Shown piece after piece: positions 1 through 7,842 of a DNA stretch of 64,000 nt (its first letter is position 1; each line of letters opens with the position of its first letter). The stretch is from NCBI RefSeq assembly GCF_046036945.1, contig NZ_JBJQOQ010000001.1, positions 124,001 through 188,000 on the forward strand. Direction: 5' to 3'. The notes beneath the pieces are model-generated. The model made no database searches, had not been told where the DNA came from, and worked only from the letters and a program-made list of their open reading frames with translations. Source of the stretch: Brevibacillus_C sp046036945. Its GTDB lineage: Bacteria > Bacillota > Bacilli > Brevibacillales > Brevibacillaceae. The position numbers were made by a program, and so were the translations under genes.

Positions 1-363
1 ATCCCGCTCATTCCCGGCGTGTTTCACTTGACTTCCCACCGCAACATGGGAGCGGCGTTCGGGATTCTGCAAAACCAGCGCTGGCTGTTTGTGGTGATTA
101 CCCTGGTCGTCGTCGTGGGGATTATCGTCACACTCTACCGAATCGGCCGCAAACTGCCGGTCACGTCACTTGGCCTGGCGCTTGTCCTGGGCGGAGCGAT
201 CGGCAATTTTATCGACAGGGTCAGCACGGGGCAAGTGGTAGACTTTCTCGACTTTACGCTGATTCGCTTCCCGATCTTTAACGTCGCCGATTCGGCCATT
301 ACCGTCGGCGTCATCCTGCTTCTGTGGGATGTTCTCACGGAATCGCGGCGGAACCGACGGTAA
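1..363 (+). CDS. lspA: Lipoprotein signal peptidase LspA (5' end outside window)
   Basis: This is the C-terminal part of signal peptidase II, the membrane aspartyl protease that removes the signal peptide from diacylglyceryl-modified prolipoproteins. The frame is open from base 1, so the start lies upstream. Visible family motifs are NMGAAFG near the start, then GNFIDR and NVADSAI, which carry the two catalytic aspartates. Several hydrophobic membrane segments are present. The charged tail ESRRNRR is typical of the cytoplasmic end. The gene lies 37 bases upstream of rluD, the same order as in Bacillus subtilis. Confidence 0.95.
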   Translation: MPLIPGVFHLTSHRNMGAAFGILQNQRWLFVVITLVVVVGIIVTLYRIGRKLPVTSLGLALVLGGAIGNFIDRVSTGQVVDFLDFTLIRFPIFNVADSAITVGVILLLWDVLTESRRNRR

Positions 364-400
364 GGGCATACTAACGAAGAAACGCGACAAGGAGTACGAG

Positions 401-1330
401 ATGAACGAGACAACACCCTTTGAACGATACGATTGGACAGTCGATCCGGCGGATAAAGGAGAGCGGATCGACAAGTTCATCACCATGCAGGATCAGGACT
501 GGTCCCGCTCCCAGGTCCAGACCTGGATCAAGGAAGAGCGCGTAACGGTAAATGGCCAGCCGGTCAAAAACAACTACAAGCTGGCGGCGGAAGACGAGGT
601 TACCCTGCGTGTTCCGCCGCCAAAGGAGCTAGACATCAAGCCGGAGGCGATCCCTCTGGACATCGTCTACGAAGACGCCGACCTGGTTGTAGTCAACAAG
701 CCCCGCGGGTTGGTGGTGCATCCCGCGCCGGGGCACTACAGCGGCACCATGGTAAACGGCTTATTGTACCACTGCCGTGACTTGTCCGGGATTAACGGGG
801 TGCTGCGGCCGGGCATCGTCCACCGCATCGACAAGGATACCTCGGGCCTTCTGGTGGCGGCCAAGAACGACAAGGCTCACCTCGGACTGGCTGAACAGCT
901 GAAAGAGCACACGGTAAACCGCAAGTATGTGGCGATTGTCCACGGCGTGATTCCCCACGAAATGGGGACGATCGACGCCCCGATCGGACGCGACCCGAAA
1001 AACCGGCAGCAGATGGCGGTCGTCTTTGAGAACAGCAAGCCGGCAGTCACTCATTTTGTCGTGCTGGAACGGTTTAAAGGGTACACTTTGGTGGAATGTA
1101 AACTGGAGACGGGGCGGACGCATCAAATTCGCGTACATATGAAGTACATCGGTTATCCATTGGTAGGGGATCCGAAATACGGGCAAAAGGATCGGCTAGA
1201 GATAGAAGGGCAAGCGCTCCACGCGAAAACGCTTGGATTTGTCCATCCGCGAACAAAAGAATACCTTGAATTTGATGCGCCGCTGCCTGATGAGCTTAGC
1301 GATCTGCTCGCTTATTTGCGTCAGCTCTAA
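401..1330 (+). CDS. rluD: RluD-family 23S rRNA pseudouridine synthase
   Basis: The 309-residue protein is an RluA/RluD-type pseudouridine synthase that isomerises uridines in large-subunit rRNA. An N-terminal S4 RNA-binding domain (about residues 20-80) precedes the catalytic domain. The catalytic motif HRIDKDTSGLL, around residue 140, holds the active-site aspartate, and the later RTHQIRVHM motif is also typical. ATG 401 is chosen because AAGGAG lies about 6 bases upstream; a longer open frame upstream has no such site and overlaps lspA. The lspA-rluD pairing matches lspA-ylyB of Bacillus. Exact target uridines cannot be read from the sequence. Confidence 0.95.
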   Translation: MNETTPFERYDWTVDPADKGERIDKFITMQDQDWSRSQVQTWIKEERVTVNGQPVKNNYKLAAEDEVTLRVPPPKELDIKPEAIPLDIVYEDADLVVVNKPRGLVVHPAPGHYSGTMVNGLLYHCRDLSGINGVLRPGIVHRIDKDTSGLLVAAKNDKAHLGLAEQLKEHTVNRKYVAIVHGVIPHEMGTIDAPIGRDPKNRQQMAVVFENSKPAVTHFVVLERFKGYTLVECKLETGRTHQIRVHMKYIGYPLVGDPKYGQKDRLEIEGQALHAKTLGFVHPRTKEYLEFDAPLPDELSDLLAYLRQL

Positions 1331-1334
1331 ACAG

Positions 1335-1362
1335 CGCCGGGATATCCCGGCGTATTTTTTTT
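1335..1362 (+). terminator. Rho-independent terminator after rluD
   Basis: A perfect GC-rich palindrome, CGCCGGGATATCCCGGCG, is followed by a run of eight T. It begins four bases after the rluD stop and ends the lspA-rluD transcript. Confidence 0.85.
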
Positions 1363-2194
1363 GACCGATTTATTGGAAAAAATAGGCGAAACAAAGCGGA
1401 GTAAATCCTCGTCATTACTCATGGAAATGGGAGAAAATGTGGAGGAATGGCTGCTATACTGCCAGCACAGCTCGGAAAAGTCGTATGCATCTCCGGCGTT
1501 TCTATGGGCGGTGAAGGCGGACGGCAGCGAATCGATCCAGCTTGATACAAAGCCTGTTGTCGGCCTGCCAAGATGGTCGCCGATTGAGACGTCTGTGGTC
1601 TACTTGGCACAAAACAGCCAGCAGAGTCTCCAGCTAACCCTCTCGCTGACCAAAATAGAACAAGGAAAGGCAACCACCACTCACCCGCTGGGCGACAAGG
1701 AACTGCGCGAGGTGTCCTGGATGCCGGACGGCAGAAGCCTGCTGGTGTCCACCTCTGCCAACAAGGATGAGCCGATCCGGATGATGAAAGTGGATCTGTC
1801 CGGGAAGCTGCAGGATATGTTTCAAATCGGCGAGAATCAGAAAGCGAATGAAGAGATGTACTTTGAGCAATTCCAGGCAGATGGTTTCGCGGTTTCGCCA
1901 AATGGACGCTACGCCGCTTTTTTTGTCCGGCCAAACTCTGCATCCATCTCAACGGGGTAGGCATCTACTTGCTCGACATGCAGCAGCCGGCAAGAGCGGA
2001 ATCAGTGAGCGGCGGTTTCTCCCGATGGCAGGCAACTGCTCTTTGTCCGGATGGACGGGGCTGAACACGGTTCGCTCTACGTAAAATCGGCAGGCAGCGG
2101 GCAGGAGACGGAACTGCTGCGCCACCTTGTCGGCGACTGCGGCTATTACGGCAATTACCTGCCGAAGTGGGTCGCGGTGCACTGGCAAAAATAA
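1361..2194 (+). pseudogene. TolB/WD40-like beta-propeller protein, broken by two frameshifts
   Basis: The frame opening at 1361 encodes propeller-type repeats of the PD40 kind (WMPDGRSLLVS, then VSPNGRYAAFFV) and stops at 1958-1960. The match continues in the next frame (NGVGIYLLDMQQ, about 1948-2005). It then returns to the original frame as VSPDGRQLLFVRMDG and ends at a TAA at 2192. Two compensating single-base shifts, near 1920-1950 and 2005-2010, would restore one protein of about 250-275 residues. No good ribosome binding site precedes TTG 1361 (inside the T-run of the rluD terminator) or ATG 1421, so the 5' end may also be lost. It is either a decaying gene or a sequence with assembly errors. 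Confidence 0.75.
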
Positions 2195-2208
2195 GCGAAA
2201 ATGACGGG

Positions 2209-2237
2209 TTGACTCCGCTGTCGATTCATGTCATAAT
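2209..2237 (+). promoter_or_regulatory. SigA-type promoter of the pyr operon
   Basis: TTGACT at 2209-2214 and CATAAT at 2232-2237 are separated by 17 bases. Transcription would start near 2244, about 20 bases before the first PyrR-binding loop. Confidence 0.85.
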
Positions 2238-2260
2238 CATAGATGACATAAGGAACCTTT

Positions 2261-2377
2261 AAACCCAGTCCCGTGAGGCTGGCAAGGAATCGGACAACTT
2301 TCACACACAGGAGAACGCACCGTTTTTTTCGTGTGTGAAAAGGCTTCTTGCCAGTGCGGCAAGAAGCCTTTTTGTTT
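2261..2377 (+). promoter_or_regulatory. PyrR-dependent attenuator 1 (upstream of pyrR)
   Basis: The leader contains the PyrR-binding-loop consensus TCCCGTGAGGCTGGCAAGGA (about 2269-2288). It also contains a complementary pair CTTTCACACAC and GTGTGTGAAAAG that can form the antiterminator. The intrinsic terminator has stem AGGCTTCTTGCC/GGCAAGAAGCCT (2341-2369) and a T-run. In Bacillales, UMP-bound PyrR stabilises the binding loop, prevents antitermination and so shuts the operon off when pyrimidines are abundant. Confidence 0.9.
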
Positions 2378-2425
2378 TGGCAGCAGAAGTTTTTCGCCAG
2401 GAAAATCAAAAGGAGAAGATGGCCG

Positions 2426-2965
2426 TTGATTGAAAAAAATGTGCTGATGGATGAAGCGGCGATCCGCCGGGCGCTGACGAGAATCGCCCATGAGATCATT
2501 GAGCGAAACAAGGGAGTCGAGGATTGCGTCGTCGTCGGCATCAAGACGCGCGGCGTCTATCTAGCCAAACGGCTTGCGGAGCGGATCGGACAGATCGAGA
2601 ACGCGCAAATTCCCGTAGGCGAGCTGGATATCACCTTTTACCGCGACGACTTGACGCACAAAGCGGAAGACGCCCAGTTCAAAGGAGCCAAGCTTCCGAC
2701 CGAGGTAACAGGCAAAACCGTGGTGCTCGTCGACGACGTCCTGTATACCGGACGAACCGTCAGGGCCGCGCTCGACGCCCTGATCGACCAGGGCAGGCCG
2801 AAGATGATCCAGTTAGCCGTTCTCGTGGATAGAGGACATCGCGAGCTGCCGATCCGGCCGGATTTCGTCGGAAAAAACGTGCCGACATCGCGCAGCGAGA
2901 TCGTCGCGGTGCAGTTGGCCGAGGTCGACCCGATCGACCAGGTGACGATTCGCCAACACAGTTAA
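2426..2965 (+). CDS. pyrR: PyrR, pyrimidine operon attenuator / uracil phosphoribosyltransferase
   Basis: This 179-residue protein binds pyr mRNA leaders in a UMP-dependent way and usually has weak uracil phosphoribosyltransferase activity. DEAAIRRALTRIAHEI near the N terminus and the PRPP-binding motif VVLVDDVLYTGRT are diagnostic. TTG 2426 is chosen as start: it follows AGGAG by 10 bases and gives an N terminus aligning residue for residue with Bacillus subtilis PyrR (8 residues before DE). An ATG at 2419 is out of frame. The gene sits between two attenuators that its product should control. Confidence 0.95.
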   Translation: MIEKNVLMDEAAIRRALTRIAHEIIERNKGVEDCVVVGIKTRGVYLAKRLAERIGQIENAQIPVGELDITFYRDDLTHKAEDAQFKGAKLPTEVTGKTVVLVDDVLYTGRTVRAALDALIDQGRPKMIQLAVLVDRGHRELPIRPDFVGKNVPTSRSEIVAVQLAEVDPIDQVTIRQHS

Positions 2966-2983
2966 CACAGTTGAATACGCCTC

Positions 2984-3099
2984 TTTAACGCTGATCCCGT
3001 GAGGTCGGCAAGAGGATTCCCACATAGCGTATGACAATTGCGTCAGTATGCTGTGAGAAGGTGTCTGCCTCTTTGCCCCCCGGGTAAAGAGGTTTTTTT
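2984..3099 (+). promoter_or_regulatory. PyrR-dependent attenuator 2 (between pyrR and pyrP)
   Basis: A second PyrR-binding loop, ATCCCGTGAGGTCGGCAAGA (about 2994-3013), precedes an intrinsic terminator with stem CCTCTTTGCCC/GGGTAAAGAGG (3068-3092) and seven T. The intervening segment can offer an alternative pairing. This lets pyrP and the downstream biosynthetic genes be attenuated separately from pyrR. Confidence 0.9.
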
Positions 3100-3142
3100 C
3101 TGGGCAAAAGAGATACATGACAGTAGAGAGAAGGGGAAAAAG

Positions 3143-4489
3143 ATGAAGCAAAAAGATTTTATCGACGTTCACGAGACACCTGCACTGACACGGTTGTTTC
3201 CACTCAGCATCCAGCACTTGTTCGCGATGTTCGGCTCGACTGTCCTGGTTCCGATCCTGACCGGACTAGACGTATCGGCGGCACTCATCTCAAGCGGAAT
3301 CGGGACGCTGCTGTTCTTATTCATAACGAAAGGAAAGATTCCCAACTACCTGGGTTCTTCCTTCGCCTTTATCGGTCCCATCATGACTGTCAGCGCAACA
3401 CAAGGAGTAGGCACGGCACTGCTCGGCTGCTTCCTTTCCGGAATCGTCTACATGATCGTGGCGGCGATCGTCGCCAAGAGCGGGGTCAACTGGCTGAACA
3501 AGCTGCTGCCGCCGGTGGTGATCGCTTCGGTCATCGTCGTCATCGGGCTGAGCCTCTCCGGCGTCGCCGTCGATATGGCCACCAACATCAAGGTGGGCGA
3601 CAAGTCGGTGTTCTCGCTTACCTCGATGGAGGTTTCCTTCGTCACCTTGATCGTGACCATACTCGCGGCCGTGGTGCTGCGCGGATTTTTTGCCCTCATC
3701 CCGATCCTGATCGGAATTATCGCCGGGTACGTCTACAGCCTGCTGCGCCACCCGGAAATCGTCGACTGGGCGCAAGTGGTTAACGCAAAGTGGCTGATCA
3801 GCCCGGCGGAGATGTTCTCGCAGCATCTGCACGTAGGCTTGATGGTCGAAACGATGAGGACTCCGGGTGCCTGGATCTCCGCGCTGGTCATCGCGCCGGT
3901 CGCGTTTGTCACCTTGGCCGAACACCTGGGCCACCTGCTCGTCACCGGGCGCATCCTGAACCGGGATTTGATGAAGGATCCGGGACTGCACCGCAGCCTC
4001 TTGGGTGACGGTGTCTCCACCTCGATCGCGGCTTTTCTCGGGGGCCCGCCCAGCACGACGTACGGCGAAAACATCGGCGTCCTGGCGATTACCCGCGTGT
4101 ACAGCCGCAGTGTCATCGGCCTGGCTGCCGTGTTCGCCATCCTGTTTTCCTTCATCGGGAAGATCAGCGCTCTTTTGATGACCATCCCGACGCCTGTCTT
4201 GGGCGGTGTTTCGATCGTGCTGTTCGGTCTGATCGCGGCCCAGGGGCTCAGGATGTACGTCGAGAACAAAGTAGACTTTGCCAATAAGCGGAACATGATT
4301 ATCACGGCCGCCATTCTCGTTACAGGGATCGGCGGATACAAGATCAGCTTTGCCGACGCCGCCATCTGGCAGTCGTTCTTGTCCAACCTGACGATCGACA
4401 ATGTCGCCTTCTCCACTTTCCTCGGCATCGTGCTGCATGCGGTGCTGCCGGGCAAGGAGTCGGCGATGGGAGAGCGCGCGGGAGAGTAG
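3143..4489 (+). CDS. pyrP: Uracil permease PyrP (NCS2/UraA family)
   Basis: The 448-residue polytopic membrane protein belongs to the nucleobase:cation symporter-2 family and imports uracil with protons. FPLSIQHLFAMFGSTVLVP at the N terminus and the later AEHLGHLL and GGPPSTTYGENIGV segments are characteristic of UraA/PyrP; the last two include polar substrate-site residues. ATG 3143 follows AGAGAAGGGG and gives the usual family length; the frame continues upstream into the attenuator and that part is not expected to be coding. Placed after attenuator 2, import should be repressed by excess pyrimidine together with synthesis. Confidence 0.95.
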   Translation: MKQKDFIDVHETPALTRLFPLSIQHLFAMFGSTVLVPILTGLDVSAALISSGIGTLLFLFITKGKIPNYLGSSFAFIGPIMTVSATQGVGTALLGCFLSGIVYMIVAAIVAKSGVNWLNKLLPPVVIASVIVVIGLSLSGVAVDMATNIKVGDKSVFSLTSMEVSFVTLIVTILAAVVLRGFFALIPILIGIIAGYVYSLLRHPEIVDWAQVVNAKWLISPAEMFSQHLHVGLMVETMRTPGAWISALVIAPVAFVTLAEHLGHLLVTGRILNRDLMKDPGLHRSLLGDGVSTSIAAFLGGPPSTTYGENIGVLAITRVYSRSVIGLAAVFAILFSFIGKISALLMTIPTPVLGGVSIVLFGLIAAQGLRMYVENKVDFANKRNMIITAAILVTGIGGYKISFADAAIWQSFLSNLTIDNVAFSTFLGIVLHAVLPGKESAMGERAGE

Positions 4490-4535
4490 CAAATTTCCGG
4501 GGTTTTTACAAGAGACAAACGGGAGGGTGCGAAAC

Positions 4536-5480
4536 ATGAGAGTACAGCATTTGACGGGTATCAGGGAGCTTGCCGCCGGGCATCTGGAGGCGCTGTTGGA
4601 GCGCGCGGAATACTGGGCCAAACGGCCGGGAGAACAGAGCGGACTGCTCGCGGGACGCATCATAGCCAACCTCTTCTTTGAGCCGAGCACGCGGACGCGG
4701 TTTTCCTTCGAGGTAGCGCAAAAGCGGCTGGGGGCACACGTGCTTAACTTCGCTGCAGAGTCGTCCTCGACGACCAAGGGGGAAACCATCCTTGACACGC
4801 TCCGCATGCTGGAGATGATGGGGGTAGAGGCGGCGGTGATCCGTACCAGTGAAAACGGACTGCTGCAAAACCTGGCCGAGAACGTCCGGCTGCACCTGGT
4901 CAATGCCGGTGACGGAACGAACGAACATCCGACCCAGTGTCTCCTGGATCTGCTCACGATCAAACAGCACTTCGGCAAAATCGCCGGCCAGACCATAGCG
5001 ATCATCGGTGATCTGCGCCACAGCCGCGTCGTCGGCTCGCATCTGCACGCACTGCCAAAATTGGGAGCCAAGCTGCTCCTGGCAGGTCCGCCGGCGATGA
5101 TGCGGCCAGAGGAAGAGCTGCCGGCCGGCGTCCGTGTAGCCGATCTCGATGAAGCGATCCGCACGGCCGACGTCGTCATGATGCTGCGGGTGCAGCTGGA
5201 ACGGCATGCAGAAGCGCTGTTTTCTTCCGCGGAAGCATACCACCAGGCATATGGCTTGACGCTGGAGCGTGCCCGGCTGATGAAACCGGGTGCCGTGATC
5301 ATGCACCCTGGCCCGTTTAACCGCGGCGTAGAGATCCACACCGATTTGGTCGACTCCGACCGCTCGCTGATTTTTACCCAAGTGGCAAACGGCGTCGCAG
5401 CACGGATGGCAGTACTTGAAGACTTGATGAACGGGGGAATCGGAACATGGGCATCGTCCTTAGAAACGGTAGGATTTTAA
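4536..5480 (+). CDS. pyrB: Aspartate carbamoyltransferase catalytic chain
   Basis: This enzyme condenses carbamoyl phosphate with L-aspartate to N-carbamoyl-aspartate, the first committed step of UMP synthesis. At 314 residues it has the carbamoyl-phosphate motif FFEPSTRTRFSFE, then GDGTNEHPTQ and HPGPFNRG. ATG 4536 follows GGGAGG. No pyrI regulatory chain is nearby, as expected for the unregulated Bacillus-type trimer. The 46-base pyrP-pyrB gap is too short for the third attenuator found here in Bacillus subtilis. The 3' end overlaps pyrC by 34 bases in a different frame, which suggests translational coupling. Confidence 0.96.
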   Translation: MRVQHLTGIRELAAGHLEALLERAEYWAKRPGEQSGLLAGRIIANLFFEPSTRTRFSFEVAQKRLGAHVLNFAAESSSTTKGETILDTLRMLEMMGVEAAVIRTSENGLLQNLAENVRLHLVNAGDGTNEHPTQCLLDLLTIKQHFGKIAGQTIAIIGDLRHSRVVGSHLHALPKLGAKLLLAGPPAMMRPEEELPAGVRVADLDEAIRTADVVMMLRVQLERHAEALFSSAEAYHQAYGLTLERARLMKPGAVIMHPGPFNRGVEIHTDLVDSDRSLIFTQVANGVAARMAVLEDLMNGGIGTWASSLETVGF

Positions 5481-6739
5481 ACGAAGCGGGAGAATTGGTG
5501 AAACGAGATATTTTGATCGAACATAACCGGATCGCCAAGATAGCGGAATTACTCGACAGCGAGGGTCACGAGGTAATCGAACTGGCCGGAAAGTTTCTTT
5601 CCGCCGGCTTGATCGATGTACACGTTCACCTGCGGGAACCAGGTTTTGAAGCCAAGGAAACGATTGAGACAGGTGCAAACGCAGCCGTCCATGGCGGGTT
5701 TACGACCGTCGCCTGCATGCCGAACACTCGTCCCGTCATCGACAGCGTGGAGATCGTGCGCAGCATTCTCGACAAGGCGAGCGCGGCAGGGAAAGCCCGC
5801 GTGCTGCCTTACGGGGCGATCACCCAGCGGCAGCTTGGCAAAGAACTGACAGATTTCGCTGCCCTTAAAGCCGCAGGCATCTTCGCCCTGACCGATGACG
5901 GTGTCGGGGTACAATCGAGCGCGATGATGAAAAAGGCGATGCAGCAGGCCAAGGAGCACGGGCTGTCCATCGTCGCCCACTGCGAAGACGACGACCTGCT
6001 TATCCCCGGTGCTGCTCTGCACGACGGCATCACAGCGGCTCGCCACGGACTTCCCGGCATCCCGTCCGAATCGGAGTCGATCCACGTCGGACGCGATATT
6101 CTGCTCGCCGAACAGACAGGGGTTCACTACCACGTCTGCCACATCAGCGCGAAGGAGTCGGTGCGGCTGGTGCGCGACGGCAAACGGGCCGGAGTGAATG
6201 TCACGGCAGAAGTAAGCCCGCACCATCTGCTCTTGTGCGATGAGGACATTCCGGACGATCTCGATGCCCGCTGGAAGATGAATCCGCCGCTGCGCTCGAA
6301 GGAAGACCGGGCCGCTCTCCTGGCCGGACTGAAGGATGGCACGATTGACATGATTGCGACAGACCACGCGCCGCATACAGAAGAGGAAAAGGCCAAGGGC
6401 CTGGAGCGGGCGCCGTTTGGCATCGTCGGATCGGAGACGGCGTTTCCGCTGCTCTACACCCATCTGGTGCTGACAGGCGAATTGACTCTGGCCGAGCTGG
6501 TGGCGAAGCTGACCGTCAAGCCGGCGGAGATCTTCGGCCTGCCCTACGGAAGACTGGCAGAAGGCGAGCTTGCCGATCTGACAGTCATCGATCTGGAGTC
6601 GGAGCGGGAGATTGACCCTGCCCGCTTTGCAAGTAAAGGAAGAAATACGCCGTTTGCCGGGTGGCGGTGCAAAGGCTGGCCGGTGCTGACTATCGTCGAC
6701 GGCAAGGTAGTTTACCAACAGGAGAAGGAAGAGGAGTGA
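5447..6739 (+). CDS. pyrC: Dihydroorotase (multifunctional-complex type)
   Basis: The 430-residue zinc amidohydrolase cyclises carbamoyl-aspartate to dihydroorotate. DVHVHLREPG near residue 60 supplies the first metal-binding histidines. The mid-domain contains AHCEDDD and the C-terminal half contains ATDHAPHT with the catalytic aspartate. Its length and HLREPG motif fit the type I dihydroorotases of Gram-positive bacteria. ATG 5447 is preceded by GGGGGAA and lies inside the end of pyrB. Confidence 0.96.
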   Translation: MGIVLRNGRILNEAGELVKRDILIEHNRIAKIAELLDSEGHEVIELAGKFLSAGLIDVHVHLREPGFEAKETIETGANAAVHGGFTTVACMPNTRPVIDSVEIVRSILDKASAAGKARVLPYGAITQRQLGKELTDFAALKAAGIFALTDDGVGVQSSAMMKKAMQQAKEHGLSIVAHCEDDDLLIPGAALHDGITAARHGLPGIPSESESIHVGRDILLAEQTGVHYHVCHISAKESVRLVRDGKRAGVNVTAEVSPHHLLLCDEDIPDDLDARWKMNPPLRSKEDRAALLAGLKDGTIDMIATDHAPHTEEEKAKGLERAPFGIVGSETAFPLLYTHLVLTGELTLAELVAKLTVKPAEIFGLPYGRLAEGELADLTVIDLESEREIDPARFASKGRNTPFAGWRCKGWPVLTIVDGKVVYQQEKEEE

Positions 6740-6744
6740 ACCGC

Positions 6745-7842
6745 ATGAGAGCCAGATTGATCTTGGAAGACGGAACGGAGTGCATCGGGGAAGCGTTTGG
6801 AGCAGCCGGGGAGAGACGCGGCGAGGTCGTGTTCACGACCGGGATGACCGGTTATCAGGAAGTGCTGTCTGACCCGTCCTTCTGCGGACAACTCGTCGTC
6901 ATGACCTATCCCTTGATCGGCAATTACGGTGTCAACCGGGACGACTTTGAGGCCGTTCGTCCGTTTATCCACGGCTTCGTCGTCCGCGAGCACTGCGACC
7001 AGCCGAGCAACTGGCGCAATGCGCAGACGCTGGACCAACTGCTGAAGGCGTACGACATTCCCGGCATCAGCGGCGTCGATACGCGAATGCTGACCCGCAA
7101 GATCCGCCACTACGGCACGCTGCGCGGGATCATTACCACGAGCGGCACACCGGCACAGGAACTGGCAGCACAGCTGGCCTCCACCCCGCTGATGACGGAC
7201 CAGGTCTCGCGGGTTTCAACCAAAAGCGTGTTTAGCTGCCCGGGAGCGGGAGATCGGATCGTGCTGATCGATTACGGCGCCAAACACGGCATCCTGCGCG
7301 AACTGACCAAACGCGGCTGTGACGTCGTCGTCACTCCGTACGACGTGACGGCTGACGAGATTCGCCGGATTCAGCCGGACGGCATCCTCTTGTCCAACGG
7401 CCCTGGCGACCCCAAAGACGTGCCGCAATCGATCGAGACGATCCGGCAGCTGCTCGGCGAGTTTCCGCTGTTCGGCATCTGCCTGGGTCATCAACTGCTG
7501 GCGCTCGCCTCCGGTGCAGACACGGCCAAAATGAAGTTCGGCCACCGCGGCGGCAACCACCCAGTGAAAGAGCTGGCGACGGGCCGCACCTACATCACGG
7601 CGCAAAACCACGGCTATGCGGTAGCTGCCGAGTCGATTCAAGGAACGGGACTGGAAGTGACGCATATCGCCCTAAACGATGGAACGGTTGAAGGACTGCG
7701 CCATCCGGACAAACAGGCATTTTCCGTCCAGTACCATCCGGAAGCGGCTCCAGGTCCGTACGATTCGGGATACTTGTTTGACCAGTTTTTGGAAATGGTC
7801 GCTCGCGCGAAGGAGGAAAAAACCTATGCCAAAGCTCGATAA
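6745..7842 (+). CDS. carA: Carbamoyl-phosphate synthase small (glutaminase) chain
   Basis: CarA/PyrAA hydrolyses glutamine and channels ammonia to the large chain. It is 365 residues: the N-terminal CarA domain (LILEDGTECIGEAFG) is followed by a class I glutamine amidotransferase domain with the nucleophile in FGICLGHQLLALASG and the His-Glu pair in YHPEA. ATG 6745 follows GAAGAGGAG; an in-frame GTG at 6736 sits on the binding site and is less likely. The start is five bases after the pyrC stop. Confidence 0.96.
   Translation: MRARLILEDGTECIGEAFGAAGERRGEVVFTTGMTGYQEVLSDPSFCGQLVVMTYPLIGNYGVNRDDFEAVRPFIHGFVVREHCDQPSNWRNAQTLDQLLKAYDIPGISGVDTRMLTRKIRHYGTLRGIITTSGTPAQELAAQLASTPLMTDQVSRVSTKSVFSCPGAGDRIVLIDYGAKHGILRELTKRGCDVVVTPYDVTADEIRRIQPDGILLSNGPGDPKDVPQSIETIRQLLGEFPLFGICLGHQLLALASGADTAKMKFGHRGGNHPVKELATGRTYITAQNHGYAVAAESIQGTGLEVTHIALNDGTVEGLRHPDKQAFSVQYHPEAAPGPYDSGYLFDQFLEMVARAKEEKTYAKAR

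Noticed and set aside
2419..2421. ATG as start of pyrR
   Set aside because: Out of frame with the PyrR sequence; TTG 2426 gives an exact N-terminal alignment with Bacillus subtilis PyrR.
3317..5341. 674-codon minus-strand open frame opposite pyrP and pyrB
   Set aside because: Covers two well-supported genes on the other strand and has no recognisable domains.
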